Shown here: positions 8,907 through 17,481 of the stretch, one piece after another
Layout of the letters: each line of letters opens with the position of its first letter
How positions within the stretch are numbered: the stretch's first letter is position 1
Source: Rhizobium redzepovicii
GTDB lineage: Bacteria; Pseudomonadota; Alphaproteobacteria; Rhizobiales; Rhizobiaceae
Direction of reading: 5' to 3'
DNA: 64,000 bases
Assembly (NCBI RefSeq): GCF_019793435.1
Contig: NZ_JAILYH010000001.1
Location: 372,001 to 436,000, forward strand
Notes under the pieces: generated by a model
Databases searched by the model: none
What the model saw: the letters and a program-made list of their open reading frames with translations, nothing else
What the model was told of the DNA's origin: nothing
Made by a program: the position numbers and the translations under genes

Positions 8907-9803
8907 ATGAACCTCGTTCCGCTTCCGCGCCTGATCGTCGAACCGCTGGTCCGCGCAGCCCTGCTCGAGGATCTCGGTCTTGCCGGCGATATCACTTCGG
9001 CATCGGTCATCCCAAACGACCATCGCTCGACGGTCGTCATGGCCGCCCGCCAGCCGGGCGTGATCGCCGGCCTCGATGCGGCCGAACTCGCCTTCACCCT
9101 CGTCGATCCGGAGATCACCATGCGCCGGCATCTCCAGGACGGTGATGCGGTCAAGCCCGGCGACGCGATCGCCACCATCGAAGGCCCGTCACGCGGCCTG
9201 CTGACGGCCGAGCGCACCGCGCTGAATTTCCTCGGCCACCTCTCCGGCATCGCCACCGTGACGGCCGAGATTGCCGCCGCCATCCGCGGCACCAAAGCCT
9301 CTGTCGCCTGCACGCGCAAGACGACGCCGGGGCTCCGGGCACTGGAAAAATATGCAGTGCGGGCCGGCGGCGGTATGAACCACCGGTTCGCGCTTTATGA
9401 CGCGGTACTGATCAAGGACAATCACGTCGCCATTTCAGGCGGCGTTGCCGAGGCGATCCGCCGGGCGCGGGCCGGCGTCGGCCATCTGGTGAAGATCGAG
9501 GTCGAAGTCGATACGCTTGATCAGCTGCGCGAAGCGATGGAGACCGGCGTCGACGCTGTTCTGCTCGACAACATGACGCCGGATCAGTTGCGCCAAGCCG
9601 TCGCCATCGTCGCCGGCCGGGCGATCACCGAGGCTTCGGGCCGGGTCACCCCGGCAACGGCGGGAGCAATCGCCGCCTCCGGCGTCGATCTCATCTCCGT
9701 CGGCTGGCTGACGCACAGCGCGCCGGTACTGGATATCGGCCTCGACTTCATCGAGGCCGCCGCGACGGAAACGAGCCCGAAACGGGTTGCACACGTGCTG
9801 TAA
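8907..9803 (+). CDS. nadC: Nicotinate-nucleotide pyrophosphorylase (carboxylating)
   Basis: 298 residues. It converts quinolinate and PRPP to nicotinate mononucleotide, the last step of the nadABC route. Motifs include EDLGLAGDITS at 20-30, NFLGHLSGIAT near 111, the PRPP/substrate segment TRKTTPGLR near 133, and HRFALYDAVLIKDNH near 155-170. The ATG at 8907 has AAGGAG eight bases upstream; longer in-frame starts lie inside nadB. It is the third gene of the operon controlled by the palindromes before nadA. Confidence 0.97.
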   Translation: MNLVPLPRLIVEPLVRAALLEDLGLAGDITSASVIPNDHRSTVVMAARQPGVIAGLDAAELAFTLVDPEITMRRHLQDGDAVKPGDAIATIEGPSRGLLTAERTALNFLGHLSGIATVTAEIAAAIRGTKASVACTRKTTPGLRALEKYAVRAGGGMNHRFALYDAVLIKDNHVAISGGVAEAIRRARAGVGHLVKIEVEVDTLDQLREAMETGVDAVLLDNMTPDQLRQAVAIVAGRAITEASGRVTPATAGAIAASGVDLISVGWLTHSAPVLDIGLDFIEAAATETSPKRVAHVL

Positions 9804-10049
9804 TCGGCTTGACGGCTGGGTCTTGAAACTGGCGATTGTTCAAACAACTCCCGCTACAGAAGGCCCACAGCATGCTATCGGCAAGTGTTGGCGAAGCATC
9901 TTCTTGGCGAGCGGCAGGCGAAAATGCAAATATTCGCTGAAATTTCTTCTTTTTATAGCAAAACCGCTATGCGCGGCGCCCTTCTAGCTCTAACATGATT
10001 TAAGCGGCGGCTGCGTTTGCGCGCCTTGGCTTTCAGGGGTGAGACCGGG

Positions 10050-12002
10050 ATGCAACGGACATCCGGACAGATGTCGAAGAACAGGCTGTGCCTGCTCGGA
10101 AGACCGAGGCTACTGGCAGCGGGGAGGGAACTCCCCTTGCCGGAGAAGTCTTATTTTCTCCTCGCCATGCTGACCGCCGAAGCCAATCTCGAACTCGACC
10201 GCGAAACCGTCAGGCGGCAGCTCTGGCAATCGGAACTGCCGGAAAAGCGCGCCGGCAGCCTGCGCCAGTTGCTGTCGCGTATCGAGCAGAGCATTCCCGC
10301 CGATCTTCCGCCGCTGCTTGCCGCGACCCGAACCCATATCGGGCTCGCGGATGGCTGGGAGGTCGACGTTCATATCCTGAAACAGAAAGGGCCGCTCGCC
10401 TCCGAAGACAGCGATATGCTGAACGGCGAACTGCTGGAAGGCGCCAAATCGCCGACGCAAGGCGCCGAGGACTGGCTGACCTTTGAGCGCCAGCGCATCG
10501 ACGAATTGCGCTCGGCCCATCTCACTCGGCTGATCGAAAAATCGGAAGACGGATCGGATGACGAGCAGGTGGCGTTTGCCCGGCGCCTGCTGGAACTCGA
10601 TCCTGCCAGCGAGACGGCCTATCGCACCCTGATGCGCACCTATGTCAGGATGAACGATGCGGCCGCGGCCCGTCAGGCCTATCTGAAGTGCAAGAGCCAG
10701 CTGAAGGACGACTTCGATACGGAGCCGGAGGAAAGCACCACGGCGCTTGCCCGCGAACTCGGCCTGATCCCGGCCGCACAGGCAGCCGTGCCGGAGCGCC
10801 CGTCTGCATCAGGCATGTTCGCCAATCTGCTCGGCCAGCCGCGCATCATCATCCTGCCGCCGGAAAGCATCTTCACCGATCCGTTGATGGAGCGCGTCGG
10901 CAGGGCGCTTCTCGAAGACGTCACCATCGGCCTCAGCCAGCAGCGCGGCTTCAAGGTGATCGCCGCGCATACGAGCCTCGAAATCCTCAGCCGCTCGATC
11001 GATCCGGCGCGCGCCGTGCCCGGCCCGCTCGACCTCAGTTTCGACTATGCGGTCTATGTCACCATCCAGGGCCGCGACGAGGATGTTTTTGCCACCTGCC
11101 GGCTGACGCGGACGACGACGTCGGAGGTGATCTGGGCGCTGGAACTGCCGCTGGTGATGCAGAAGATCAGCGAATCCTTCGCGCATCTGACGCGGCGGAT
11201 CGTCTCCTCGCTCGCCGACACGATCGAGCGCCACGAACTGGCAATGCCGATCGGCGATGCGCCGGCCTCCGCCTATCGCCTTTATCTCGAAGGCAAGCGG
11301 CTGATTGCCCAAACCGACCTGCAGCACCTGCGCCAGGCGCGCAAATGGTTTAAATCTTCGCTCAATCGCTACGAGCATTTCTCGGCCGCGCATGCGGGCG
11401 TGTCGCGGGCGCTCGGCATGGAATGGCTGATCCGCGGCATGCGCGACAAGGAACTGCTCGACGAGGCGAATGGTGCTGCCCGGCAGGCGCAACAGTCCGA
11501 TCCGAACAGCGGCCGGGCTTATCGCGAACTCGGTTTTGTGGCGCTTTATCGCCGCCGCTTCGACGAAAGCCTGGAATATTTCCAGCAGGCGCAGGATCTC
11601 AATCCCAATGATGCGGACATCCTCGCCGATTTCTCCGACGCACTTTCTCATGACGGCGATTTCGACCGCGCGCTGGAGCTCAACCGGGCGGCCTTCAAGC
11701 TCAACCCGCTGCCGCCGGATTATTATTACTGGAACCTCGGCGGCATCCATTTCATGCGTGAAGAGTATGAAAAGGCGATCGACGCGCTGGAACCGGTAAA
11801 GACCAAACAGGCGACGGCGCGTCTGCTCGCCGCCTCGCATGCGATGGCGGGCGAGACCGGCAAGGCCCAGAGCTATGCCAGGACGGTGCTCGAAAACTTC
11901 CCCGATTTCCGCAGCGAGGATATCCGTCATTTTGTCCCCGATCGCGATCCCGCCTTCACCGAACCGCTGATAAAAGGCCTGCAACTCGCCGGTCTTCCCT
12001 GA
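10050..12002 (+). CDS. SARP/BTAD-type regulator with TPR repeats
   Basis: About 650 residues. The N-terminus (about 10-95) is an OmpR-like winged helix of the SARP kind (CLLGRPRLLAAGRELPLPEKSYFLLAML), and about 120-225 is a bacterial transcriptional activation (BTAD) TPR domain. The middle (about 255-400, RIIILPPESIFTDPLMERVGRALLEDVTIGLS) matches the FlgO/TolB-N-like module found between the catalytic and TPR parts of the cyclases later in this window. TPRs follow from about 430 to 620. SARPs often activate peptide or antibiotic clusters, and this one ends 104 bases before a candidate precursor and ycaO. The start at 10050 is preferred to TTG 10017; 10071 is also possible. Confidence 0.75.
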   Translation: MQRTSGQMSKNRLCLLGRPRLLAAGRELPLPEKSYFLLAMLTAEANLELDRETVRRQLWQSELPEKRAGSLRQLLSRIEQSIPADLPPLLAATRTHIGLADGWEVDVHILKQKGPLASEDSDMLNGELLEGAKSPTQGAEDWLTFERQRIDELRSAHLTRLIEKSEDGSDDEQVAFARRLLELDPASETAYRTLMRTYVRMNDAAAARQAYLKCKSQLKDDFDTEPEESTTALARELGLIPAAQAAVPERPSASGMFANLLGQPRIIILPPESIFTDPLMERVGRALLEDVTIGLSQQRGFKVIAAHTSLEILSRSIDPARAVPGPLDLSFDYAVYVTIQGRDEDVFATCRLTRTTTSEVIWALELPLVMQKISESFAHLTRRIVSSLADTIERHELAMPIGDAPASAYRLYLEGKRLIAQTDLQHLRQARKWFKSSLNRYEHFSAAHAGVSRALGMEWLIRGMRDKELLDEANGAARQAQQSDPNSGRAYRELGFVALYRRRFDESLEYFQQAQDLNPNDADILADFSDALSHDGDFDRALELNRAAFKLNPLPPDYYYWNLGGIHFMREEYEKAIDALEPVKTKQATARLLAASHAMAGETGKAQSYARTVLENFPDFRSEDIRHFVPDRDPAFTEPLIKGLQLAGLP

Positions 12003-12106
12003 TGCATCGCCTTTTAACGAAGCCTGTAACGCTTAAATGACGCAGGCAATGTTTCCCTCCGATGGTTAACGGCAGCAAGCGCTGCCCAACCAATCGGAGA
12101 TGGAAC

Positions 12107-12250
12107 ATGAAGACGAATGCTGAAACCACCGCAGTTCAGACCCAGTCCCTGCGCTTCTCTGCAGCTGCGAGAGCAGCGATGAAACAAGATGAACTCAGCG
12201 TTTCCGCCAATGCGCTCGAGAGCCTGACGCATGCGCTGAGGTTCCGCTAA
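12107..12250 (+). CDS. Candidate 47-residue ribosomal peptide precursor
   Basis: A short gene with GGAGA six bases before its ATG, ending 13 bases ahead of ycaO on the same strand. It begins MKTNAETTAVQTQSLRFSAA and ends ESLTHALRFR. It has no Cys and no Gly, several Ser/Thr, and an LRF motif twice (residues 15-17 and 44-46). Size, position and a dedicated ribosome site make it the natural substrate of the YcaO-TfuA pair. Lack of Cys excludes thiazole formation, leaving Ser/Thr azoline, backbone thioamide or amidine chemistry. It is unlike the trifolitoxin precursor. A regulatory or accessory peptide is the alternative. Confidence 0.65.
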   Translation: MKTNAETTAVQTQSLRFSAAARAAMKQDELSVSANALESLTHALRFR

Positions 12251-12263
12251 GGAACAGAAACGG

Positions 12264-13526
12264 ATGTCTGTTTTCACCGATCTCGAAACGCTTGCCGGTG
12301 ACCTCAAACGATCATCGGCCGGCGTCAGCGATTATCATGACCGCGCCGTCACGCCGGCTCAGACACTTGCAGCTATCAGGCCGCATCTGCGCGAATTCGG
12401 CATCACGCGCGTCGGCCTGCTGACCGCGCTCGACGTTTTGAACATCCCCGTCGCATTCGCGACGCGGCCGAACAGCCATACGCTCTCGGTTTTCCAGGGC
12501 AAAGGCATCGACAATGATGCCGCCATGACCTCGGCCGCCATGGAAGCGATCGAGACGCGGATCGCCGAAATCCCGCCCGCCGACCTGACGGAGGCGACTG
12601 TCGCCGGCATGCGGGCGGAAAATGCCGCCATGATCGATCTCGACAATGTCGCCCGCTGCGCGCCCGACGAGATCGGCAGCGGACCCATTCCCTGGTGCTC
12701 CGGGCTCGATATCCTTTCCGGCAGCAGCGTCTTCGTGCCCTGGTGGCTCGTCGGCCTCGACCATCGCGGAGAAAGGCCACCGGGTTTCGAGCAGTCGAGC
12801 GATGGGCTGGCCTCCGGCAACACGCCATCCGAAGCCGTCCTGCACGGGCTCTGCGAACTGGTGGAGCGCGACGCCTGGGCCCTGACCCAGCTGAAATCGC
12901 CCGAGCGGCTGAAGGAGAGCCGCATCGATCCTGCCTCCTTCGGCGACGCAGTCATCGATGTCATGACCGACCGGATCGCACGCGCCGGCATGCGGCTGCT
13001 GCTCCTCGACATGACCACCGATATTGGCGTTCCCGCCTTTCTCGCCGTCATCATGCCCGGCAATCTTTCCGACCGCGTCGATGCGCGCTGGGCCCATGTT
13101 TGCGGCGGCTGCGGCTGCCATCCTGATCCCGTTCGCGCCGCGCTGCGCGCCATCACCGAAGCGGCGCAGAGCCGGCTGACCGCAATTGCCGGCAGCCGCG
13201 ACGATTTTTCGCCGCGCGTCTATCAGCGGCTCGACCAGAGCGCGGCGATGCAGCAGGTGGTCGAACTTTGCGAGGGCGGCGGCCGCATGCGCGCCTTCCA
13301 GCCGCGTCAGAGCCGCCCGGCAACGATCCAGGAAACCATCGGCCATATCGCCGGCCGGCTGGCGGCGACCGGCATCGAGCAGATCATCGTCGTGCCGTTT
13401 GCGCACCGGACTCTGCCGGTCTCCGTCGTCAGGGTCATCGTGCCGGGCCTGGAGGTCGATATCTCCGGCCAGTACATCCAGCTCGGCATGCGGGCGGTCA
13501 ACACCATGAGGGGAGCCCAGTCATGA
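12264..13526 (+). CDS. YcaO-domain protein (TfuA-associated)
   Basis: 420 residues. YcaO enzymes use ATP to activate peptide-backbone amides, giving azolines, thioamides or amidines. ATP/Mg-binding parts are visible: SAAMEAIE (S90, E94, E97), GLASGNTPSEAVLHGLCELVERD (181-203) with its paired acidic residues, and RAITEAAQSR near 295. The C-terminus lacks the PxPxP tail of azoline-forming cyclodehydratases, which fits the TfuA-partnered class. It overlaps tfuA by four bases and lies just after a candidate precursor. No separate E1-like/ThiF partner or dehydrogenase gene is nearby. Confidence 0.9.
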   Translation: MSVFTDLETLAGDLKRSSAGVSDYHDRAVTPAQTLAAIRPHLREFGITRVGLLTALDVLNIPVAFATRPNSHTLSVFQGKGIDNDAAMTSAAMEAIETRIAEIPPADLTEATVAGMRAENAAMIDLDNVARCAPDEIGSGPIPWCSGLDILSGSSVFVPWWLVGLDHRGERPPGFEQSSDGLASGNTPSEAVLHGLCELVERDAWALTQLKSPERLKESRIDPASFGDAVIDVMTDRIARAGMRLLLLDMTTDIGVPAFLAVIMPGNLSDRVDARWAHVCGGCGCHPDPVRAALRAITEAAQSRLTAIAGSRDDFSPRVYQRLDQSAAMQQVVELCEGGGRMRAFQPRQSRPATIQETIGHIAGRLAATGIEQIIVVPFAHRTLPVSVVRVIVPGLEVDISGQYIQLGMRAVNTMRGAQS

Positions 13527-14266
13527 AGGTGCTGTTCGTCGGTCCGAGCCTTGGCAGCGATCTCGCCGCGGCAAGAGCCACATCCCCTCGCATCGATTTC
13601 CGGCCGCCGGCTGCCTGCGGCGACATCCTCAAGGCCGTTCACGGCGGCGCCACCGCCATCGGTCTCGTCGACGGATATTTCGGCGATCTGCCTTCGGTCT
13701 GGCACAAGGAAATTCTGTTCGCGCTCGAGCACGATGTCGCCGTTGCCGGCGGCGCCAGCATGGGCGCGCTGCGGGCGGCCGAATGCGCGCCTTTCGGCAT
13801 GGTCGGGCTCGGCTCGATCTTCGAAGATTACGAGGCCGGGCGGCTGCTCGACGATGAGGCCGTCGCGCTGGTGCACGCGCCGCAGGCGCTCGGCTGGCTG
13901 CCGCTCTCCGTGCCTTGGGTCGATTTCGAGCCGACGATCGAGGCGCTTCTGACCAGTGGTGAGATCTCGTCCAGCGAGCGCAAGAAACTGCTGCTTGCCG
14001 GCCGTTTCCTGCATTTTTCCGAGCGCACCTATGCCAAGGTCGTCGACGAGTGCCATTTCCGCAAGCCGCGCCGCGACCAGATCCTCGCCGCGGTCCGCCA
14101 GCATCGTGTCGAACGCAAGCGCAACGACGCCCGACTGGTGCTGGATTGGCTGCGCCGGGACGAATTCTTGCCCGTCAACCGTGACTGGCGCTTTGCCGCG
14201 ACCTCGCACTGGGAGCTGCTGCACGCCGAAGTCACGCGCAATGCAGTTGCTGTAACGCTCGAATAA
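13523..14266 (+). CDS. TfuA-like protein
   Basis: 247 residues with TfuA hallmarks: MKVLFVGPSLG at the N-terminus, GLVDGYFGDLPSVWHKEILFAL near 47-68, and GGASMGALRAAEC near 76-88. TfuA was named from the trifolitoxin locus of Rhizobium leguminosarum and elsewhere works with YcaO in peptide-backbone thioamidation. Its ATG overlaps the ycaO stop, so the two are translationally coupled and probably form one enzyme. The start is fixed by that overlap; a longer in-frame opening upstream lies inside ycaO. Confidence 0.88.
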   Translation: MKVLFVGPSLGSDLAAARATSPRIDFRPPAACGDILKAVHGGATAIGLVDGYFGDLPSVWHKEILFALEHDVAVAGGASMGALRAAECAPFGMVGLGSIFEDYEAGRLLDDEAVALVHAPQALGWLPLSVPWVDFEPTIEALLTSGEISSSERKKLLLAGRFLHFSERTYAKVVDECHFRKPRRDQILAAVRQHRVERKRNDARLVLDWLRRDEFLPVNRDWRFAATSHWELLHAEVTRNAVAVTLE

Positions 14267-14331
14267 CGGTCACCGCGGAAGATGCATTGGTAATGGAATC
14301 GTACGGTTTCACGGCCAAAGGGGCGGGAACG

Positions 14332-14598
14332 ATGTTTGAACAACGCAACGAAGGTACAGGCAGCGAATACGCAAGGATCTTCCGGCTGCTGTCGGCAGCC
14401 AAGGAGGAGGCTGAAAAGCTTCAGCTGCGTAATCTGATGCACCTGACGAACATGGCGCTGCTGCAGGTCGTGATCGATTGGGACGGCATAGATCCCGACA
14501 GGGAACTAGACGTCAATCTCGAGAAACTGCTCGGCAGCAAAGCCAAGATCGCAATGAAGGACGCCAGCGAGAATCTGATCCTGATCGATCGCCATTAA
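14332..14598 (+). CDS. Small hypothetical protein downstream of tfuA
   Basis: 88 residues from the ATG at 14332, which has AAGGGG eight bases upstream; the in-frame TTG 14287 and ATG 14293 have weaker signals. I do not recognise the family. It is soluble and largely helical, with charged KEEAEKLQLRNLMHLTNMALLQVV in the centre and acidic DWDGIDPDRELDVN after it. It follows tfuA by 65 bases on the same strand, so it may be a last gene of the YcaO locus (immunity, carrier or regulator), but nothing in the sequence decides this. Confidence 0.55.
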   Translation: MFEQRNEGTGSEYARIFRLLSAAKEEAEKLQLRNLMHLTNMALLQVVIDWDGIDPDRELDVNLEKLLGSKAKIAMKDASENLILIDRH

Positions 14599-14617
14599 TC
14601 CGGATCAATGGATATCA

Positions 14618-14664
14618 ATCCCGGTCGATCACCATCGATCCCGGTCGAATTGATCCCGATCGCT
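14618..14664 (+). repeat. Short direct repeats of ATCCCGGTCGAT
   Basis: Three copies of a 12-base unit follow the small gene: ATCCCGGTCGAT (14618), ATCCCGGTCGAA (14638) and ATCCCGATCGCT (14653), with a weaker ATCCTGATCGAT at the 3' end of the gene itself. They fill the convergent gap before the XRE gene. They could be iterons for a regulator or chance low-complexity GATC-rich DNA. Confidence 0.4.
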
Positions 14665-14710
14665 ATTTATCCTCATGCGGCCCAGTGGATTCGCGTGAAG
14701 GAGACCTGGT

Positions 14711-15115
14711 TTATTCGGCTGCTTCGCCTTCCACCTGTTCGGTGTGGGCAATCGCCTGGACGAGCTTCAGGATCTTCTTGCGAAGAGCTTCGTTCTTGAT
14801 CGAAAAGAACGCCGCATTGAGAAGCACGCCTTCGCGCGAGATAATGAATTCCTCGCTAGGAGCCGGGTTGTCGTTGGCCGTATCGGGGGCCGACAGATCG
14901 TCGAAAAATGTCCTGACGTCGACCTTCAGCGCGCCGGCGATTTCAACCAGCATGCTGGCGGAAACGCGGTTGGAACCCTTTTCGTATTTCTGGATCTGCT
15001 GGAACGTCACGCCGACGCGGTCGCCCAGTTCCGTCTGAGATACTTTCCTCAATAGACGCTGAATACGGATAGTCTTTCCGACGTGAACGTCGACGGAATG
15101 CGGTTCTTCTTTCAT
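14711..15115 (-). CDS. XRE-family helix-turn-helix regulator
   Basis: 134 residues from the ATG at 15115, which follows AGGAGGG; much longer in-frame openings upstream lack coding character. Residues 10-65 (IRIQRLLRKVSQTELGDRVGVTFQQIQKYEKGSNRVSASMLVEIAGAL) are a Cro/CI-type HTH, and the tail resembles rhizobial relatives of this type. It converges on the YcaO locus. Whether it controls that locus or is an independent regulator is not shown. Confidence 0.85.
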   Translation of the reverse strand: MKEEPHSVDVHVGKTIRIQRLLRKVSQTELGDRVGVTFQQIQKYEKGSNRVSASMLVEIAGALKVDVRTFFDDLSAPDTANDNPAPSEEFIISREGVLLNAAFFSIKNEALRKKILKLVQAIAHTEQVEGEAAE

Positions 15116-15317
15116 TTTTTCCCTCCTGAGGACACGGACTGAAGTTATTCGCCAAATCCGTGTCTGACAACTTTTACCTGAGATGGCTAAAGCTAGCAAT
15201 TGCCCGGCGGTAAGTCGTCCCAAACCGATACACTGCGTCGCTTCATCCTTACAGAAGCAAAAGACATGCCAGAGTAGCACTTTTGCAAGCCACAGCACAT
15301 CATGTGATTTTGTGACG

Positions 15318-16154
15318 TCAAAGCGACCAGAGGCGCTGGGCATTGGCGAAAAGCAGCCCGGAGCGCTCCGCCTCGCTGCTGCCGGACAGCACGGCATGGG
15401 TCGCGGCAACCCAGGTGGAAAGGCCGCCGCCGAGCGTGCACACCGGCCAATCGCTGCCCCAGACGACGCGATCCCAGCCGAAGCTTGCTATGACATGCTC
15501 GATATAGGGCCGGAGCGTCTGCGCCGTCCATGTCTCGGCGTCGGCATAGGCAACGACGCCGGAGACTTTGCAGACGACATTCGGTCGCCGGGCGATCTCC
15601 GAGATGCCGGCCTTCCACGGCTCGTAGGCATCGGAGCGGATATCGGGCACGCCGCAATGGTCGAGCACGAACTGCACATCCGGCGCCAGATCGACGAGGG
15701 CTGTGACGCGGCCCGCCTGGTGCGGCAATGTGCAAAGGTCGAAGGTCAGGCCGCTGCCGCCGATGCGGCGGATGTTTTCGCGAAACAAAGCACCTTCCGA
15801 CACGTCGTCGGGCACGACATGCAGCACGCGGCGGAATCCCTTGACGAAGGGATCGGCCTTCTGCCGCTCGAGATAGGCGGCAAAGCCTTCTTCCTCCGGC
15901 CGGCAGGAGACGATGGCGCCGGCAATCAGGCTGCCTGTCTTTTTGGCGATGCCGGCGATATGGTCGGTCTCGGCCTGCATGGCGGCGGGATCGACGTCGA
16001 CCTCCATATGCAGCACCGTAGTGATGCCGCAGCGCCGCGCCTCGGCCGCGTAGGTCTCATAGAGAAAATCGTGATCGAGATCGGCCACCTGGGAAAGCCA
16101 GGGATAGGGTAGCGCTGAGCGATCGATAATGTGCAGATGGGTGTCGATGAGCAC
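15318..16154 (-). CDS. Amidohydrolase-2 family lactonase, probable L-fuconolactonase
   Basis: 278 residues, the normal length for COG3618 metal hydrolases. The metal site motif IDTHLHIID is at residues 3-11, LDHCGVPDI near 164, and WGSDWPVC near 235, where the Asp is the general base. With the divergent L-fuconate dehydratase and 2-keto-3-deoxy-L-fuconate dehydrogenase genes it should open L-fucono-1,5-lactone to L-fuconate. A rhamnono- or galactonolactone is an alternative substrate. Confidence 0.75.
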   Translation of the reverse strand: MLIDTHLHIIDRSALPYPWLSQVADLDHDFLYETYAAEARRCGITTVLHMEVDVDPAAMQAETDHIAGIAKKTGSLIAGAIVSCRPEEEGFAAYLERQKADPFVKGFRRVLHVVPDDVSEGALFRENIRRIGGSGLTFDLCTLPHQAGRVTALVDLAPDVQFVLDHCGVPDIRSDAYEPWKAGISEIARRPNVVCKVSGVVAYADAETWTAQTLRPYIEHVIASFGWDRVVWGSDWPVCTLGGGLSTWVAATHAVLSGSSEAERSGLLFANAQRLWSL

Positions 16155-16235
16155 GCTTTTCTCCTCCAGGACAGGCTGTGCGCAAGCTATCCCTGGTGAA
16201 TGGATTGTTCAAATAAAAATTGCCGGCCCATAGCT

Positions 16236-16374
16236 GCCCCTCACTCTAACCCTCTCCCCGTAAACGGGGCGCGGGGACGTGCCATGCGAGACATTCGTGT
16301 CGAACGGAGGGGTTGCGGCTATTCCCTTTCGCTCCGTTTACGGGGAGAAGGTGGCGGCAGGCGGAATGAGGGGC
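16236..16374. repeat. Intergenic palindromic element
   Basis: A large imperfect inverted repeat in the gap between the lactonase and iclR-type genes. The left arm GCCCCTCACTCTAACC, then CTCTCCCCGTAAACG, is answered by CGTTTACGGGGAGAAG and GGAATGAGGGGC on the right. It resembles the element at 5065-5226 in layout but not in sequence detail, and is probably a transcript-level hairpin or a mobile mini-repeat. Confidence 0.65.
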
Positions 16375-16392
16375 CGCTCTCGCAGTAACCCG

Positions 16393-17178
16393 TCAGCCAG
16401 AATTGGCGACGTCGGCACCGGCCAGCAGCGACAGCTGGTTGGCCGCCTTTTGCACCAGCATGGTCGCCTGGCTGATATCCGGCGCGGTGGGTGCATTGAC
16501 AAGCGCGATGAAGGGGCAGGTGAGGGCGGCGATACAGCGCCCGTCCGGCCCGAGAACGGGCGCGGAAAGATTGTAGACGCCTGATGTCTGGGCGCTTGCC
16601 ATCATCTCGTAGCCGCGCTCGCGGATCTGGTCGAGACGATCGTAAAAATCGGGCCCGAGTTCGATCTCCGCGCGGCTGCGTACATGTTCCGAGATCATCA
16701 TCTCCCGCTCCTCCGCGCTGCGGAAGGCGAGCAGCACATGCCCCGATCCGGTGTCGAACAGGCTGATATGGGCGCCGATGCGGATCGAGAAGCCCCAATA
16801 GTCCGGCGCCTCCTGCTGGGCAATAACGACAGCCGCGCCGCGGTCGAAGACGGCGAGGTGATTGGCCTGGCGCGTGCGCTGGGCGAGATCGCGCATCAGC
16901 GGCGTCGCATAGGATGCAAGCCGGCGGACCGGCGTATGCAATTGCGCCAGGCCGAACAGCTTCAGCGTCAGCGAATAGCGGTCGCCGTCCAGCCGGGTGA
17001 CGTAACCGCGGCGCACCAGGCGGTCGAGCATGCGGTAGAATTCGTTGGGGCTGCGATCGAGCCGCTTGGCGATATCGGCCTGGGTGAGGCCGCTGTCGAC
17101 GCCGGCGAGCAATTCCAGGATATCGAGGCCCTTGTCGAGCGCCGGAGCGCGATAGCGGTCTGACTCCTCGGTCTCCAT
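16393..17178 (-). CDS. IclR-family transcriptional regulator
   Basis: 261 residues. The N-terminal winged helix (about 12-70, ALDKGLDILELLAGVDSGLTQADIAKRL) is followed by the IclR ligand-binding domain with SGHVLLAF near 143 and SAPVLGPDGRCIAALTCPF near 208. It is divergent from the SDR/dehydratase genes of the fucose-type route, so it most likely controls them in response to a sugar acid. A perfect palindrome at 17263-17284 lies in the divergent gap. Confidence 0.9.
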   Translation of the reverse strand: METEESDRYRAPALDKGLDILELLAGVDSGLTQADIAKRLDRSPNEFYRMLDRLVRRGYVTRLDGDRYSLTLKLFGLAQLHTPVRRLASYATPLMRDLAQRTRQANHLAVFDRGAAVVIAQQEAPDYWGFSIRIGAHISLFDTGSGHVLLAFRSAEEREMMISEHVRSRAEIELGPDFYDRLDQIRERGYEMMASAQTSGVYNLSAPVLGPDGRCIAALTCPFIALVNAPTAPDISQATMLVQKAANQLSLLAGADVANSG

Positions 17179-17262
17179 TCCTTCCTCCTGTGAATATCAC
17201 TCTGCATATACGCAGAAGAGCAGCCGGAAAAGGAAAAGTTTGCGCTTGACCCTTGGCTAATC

Positions 17263-17284
17263 GTCTGTTTGTCTATAAACAGAC
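17263..17284. promoter_or_regulatory. Candidate IclR operator
   Basis: Perfect inverted repeat GTCTGTTT-N6-AAACAGAC, which overlaps a second one, TTTGTCT-N6-AGACAAA, shifted by five bases. It lies in the 303-base gap between the IclR-type gene and the SDR gene. The rest of the gap shows no gene. Assignment to IclR is by position. Confidence 0.55.
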
Positions 17285-17481
17285 AAATCATAGCTGAAGA
17301 CGCAGCTTGACATCCGGTGAGATCTCGCGCGCTTCCGAAACGAAACCAGGCGGCAGGCGGCCAGCACTCTCTTGCCGCAGAGCGGTCACAGCGCGCAAAA
17401 TGGGAAAGGGTGAGCCCGCCTTCGTCAGACAAAACGCATTCCATCGTTCCGCGCAGACAATTCCAGAAAAGGCCCCGTGAC

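Noticed and set aside
12107..14266. Trifolitoxin (tfx) locus
   Set aside because: The small peptide is unlike TfxA and lacks its Cys-containing core, and the other tfx genes are absent; only TfuA and YcaO families are shared.
14618..14664. CRISPR array
   Set aside because: Repeat units are 12 bases with irregular 3-8 base spacing and no cas genes.
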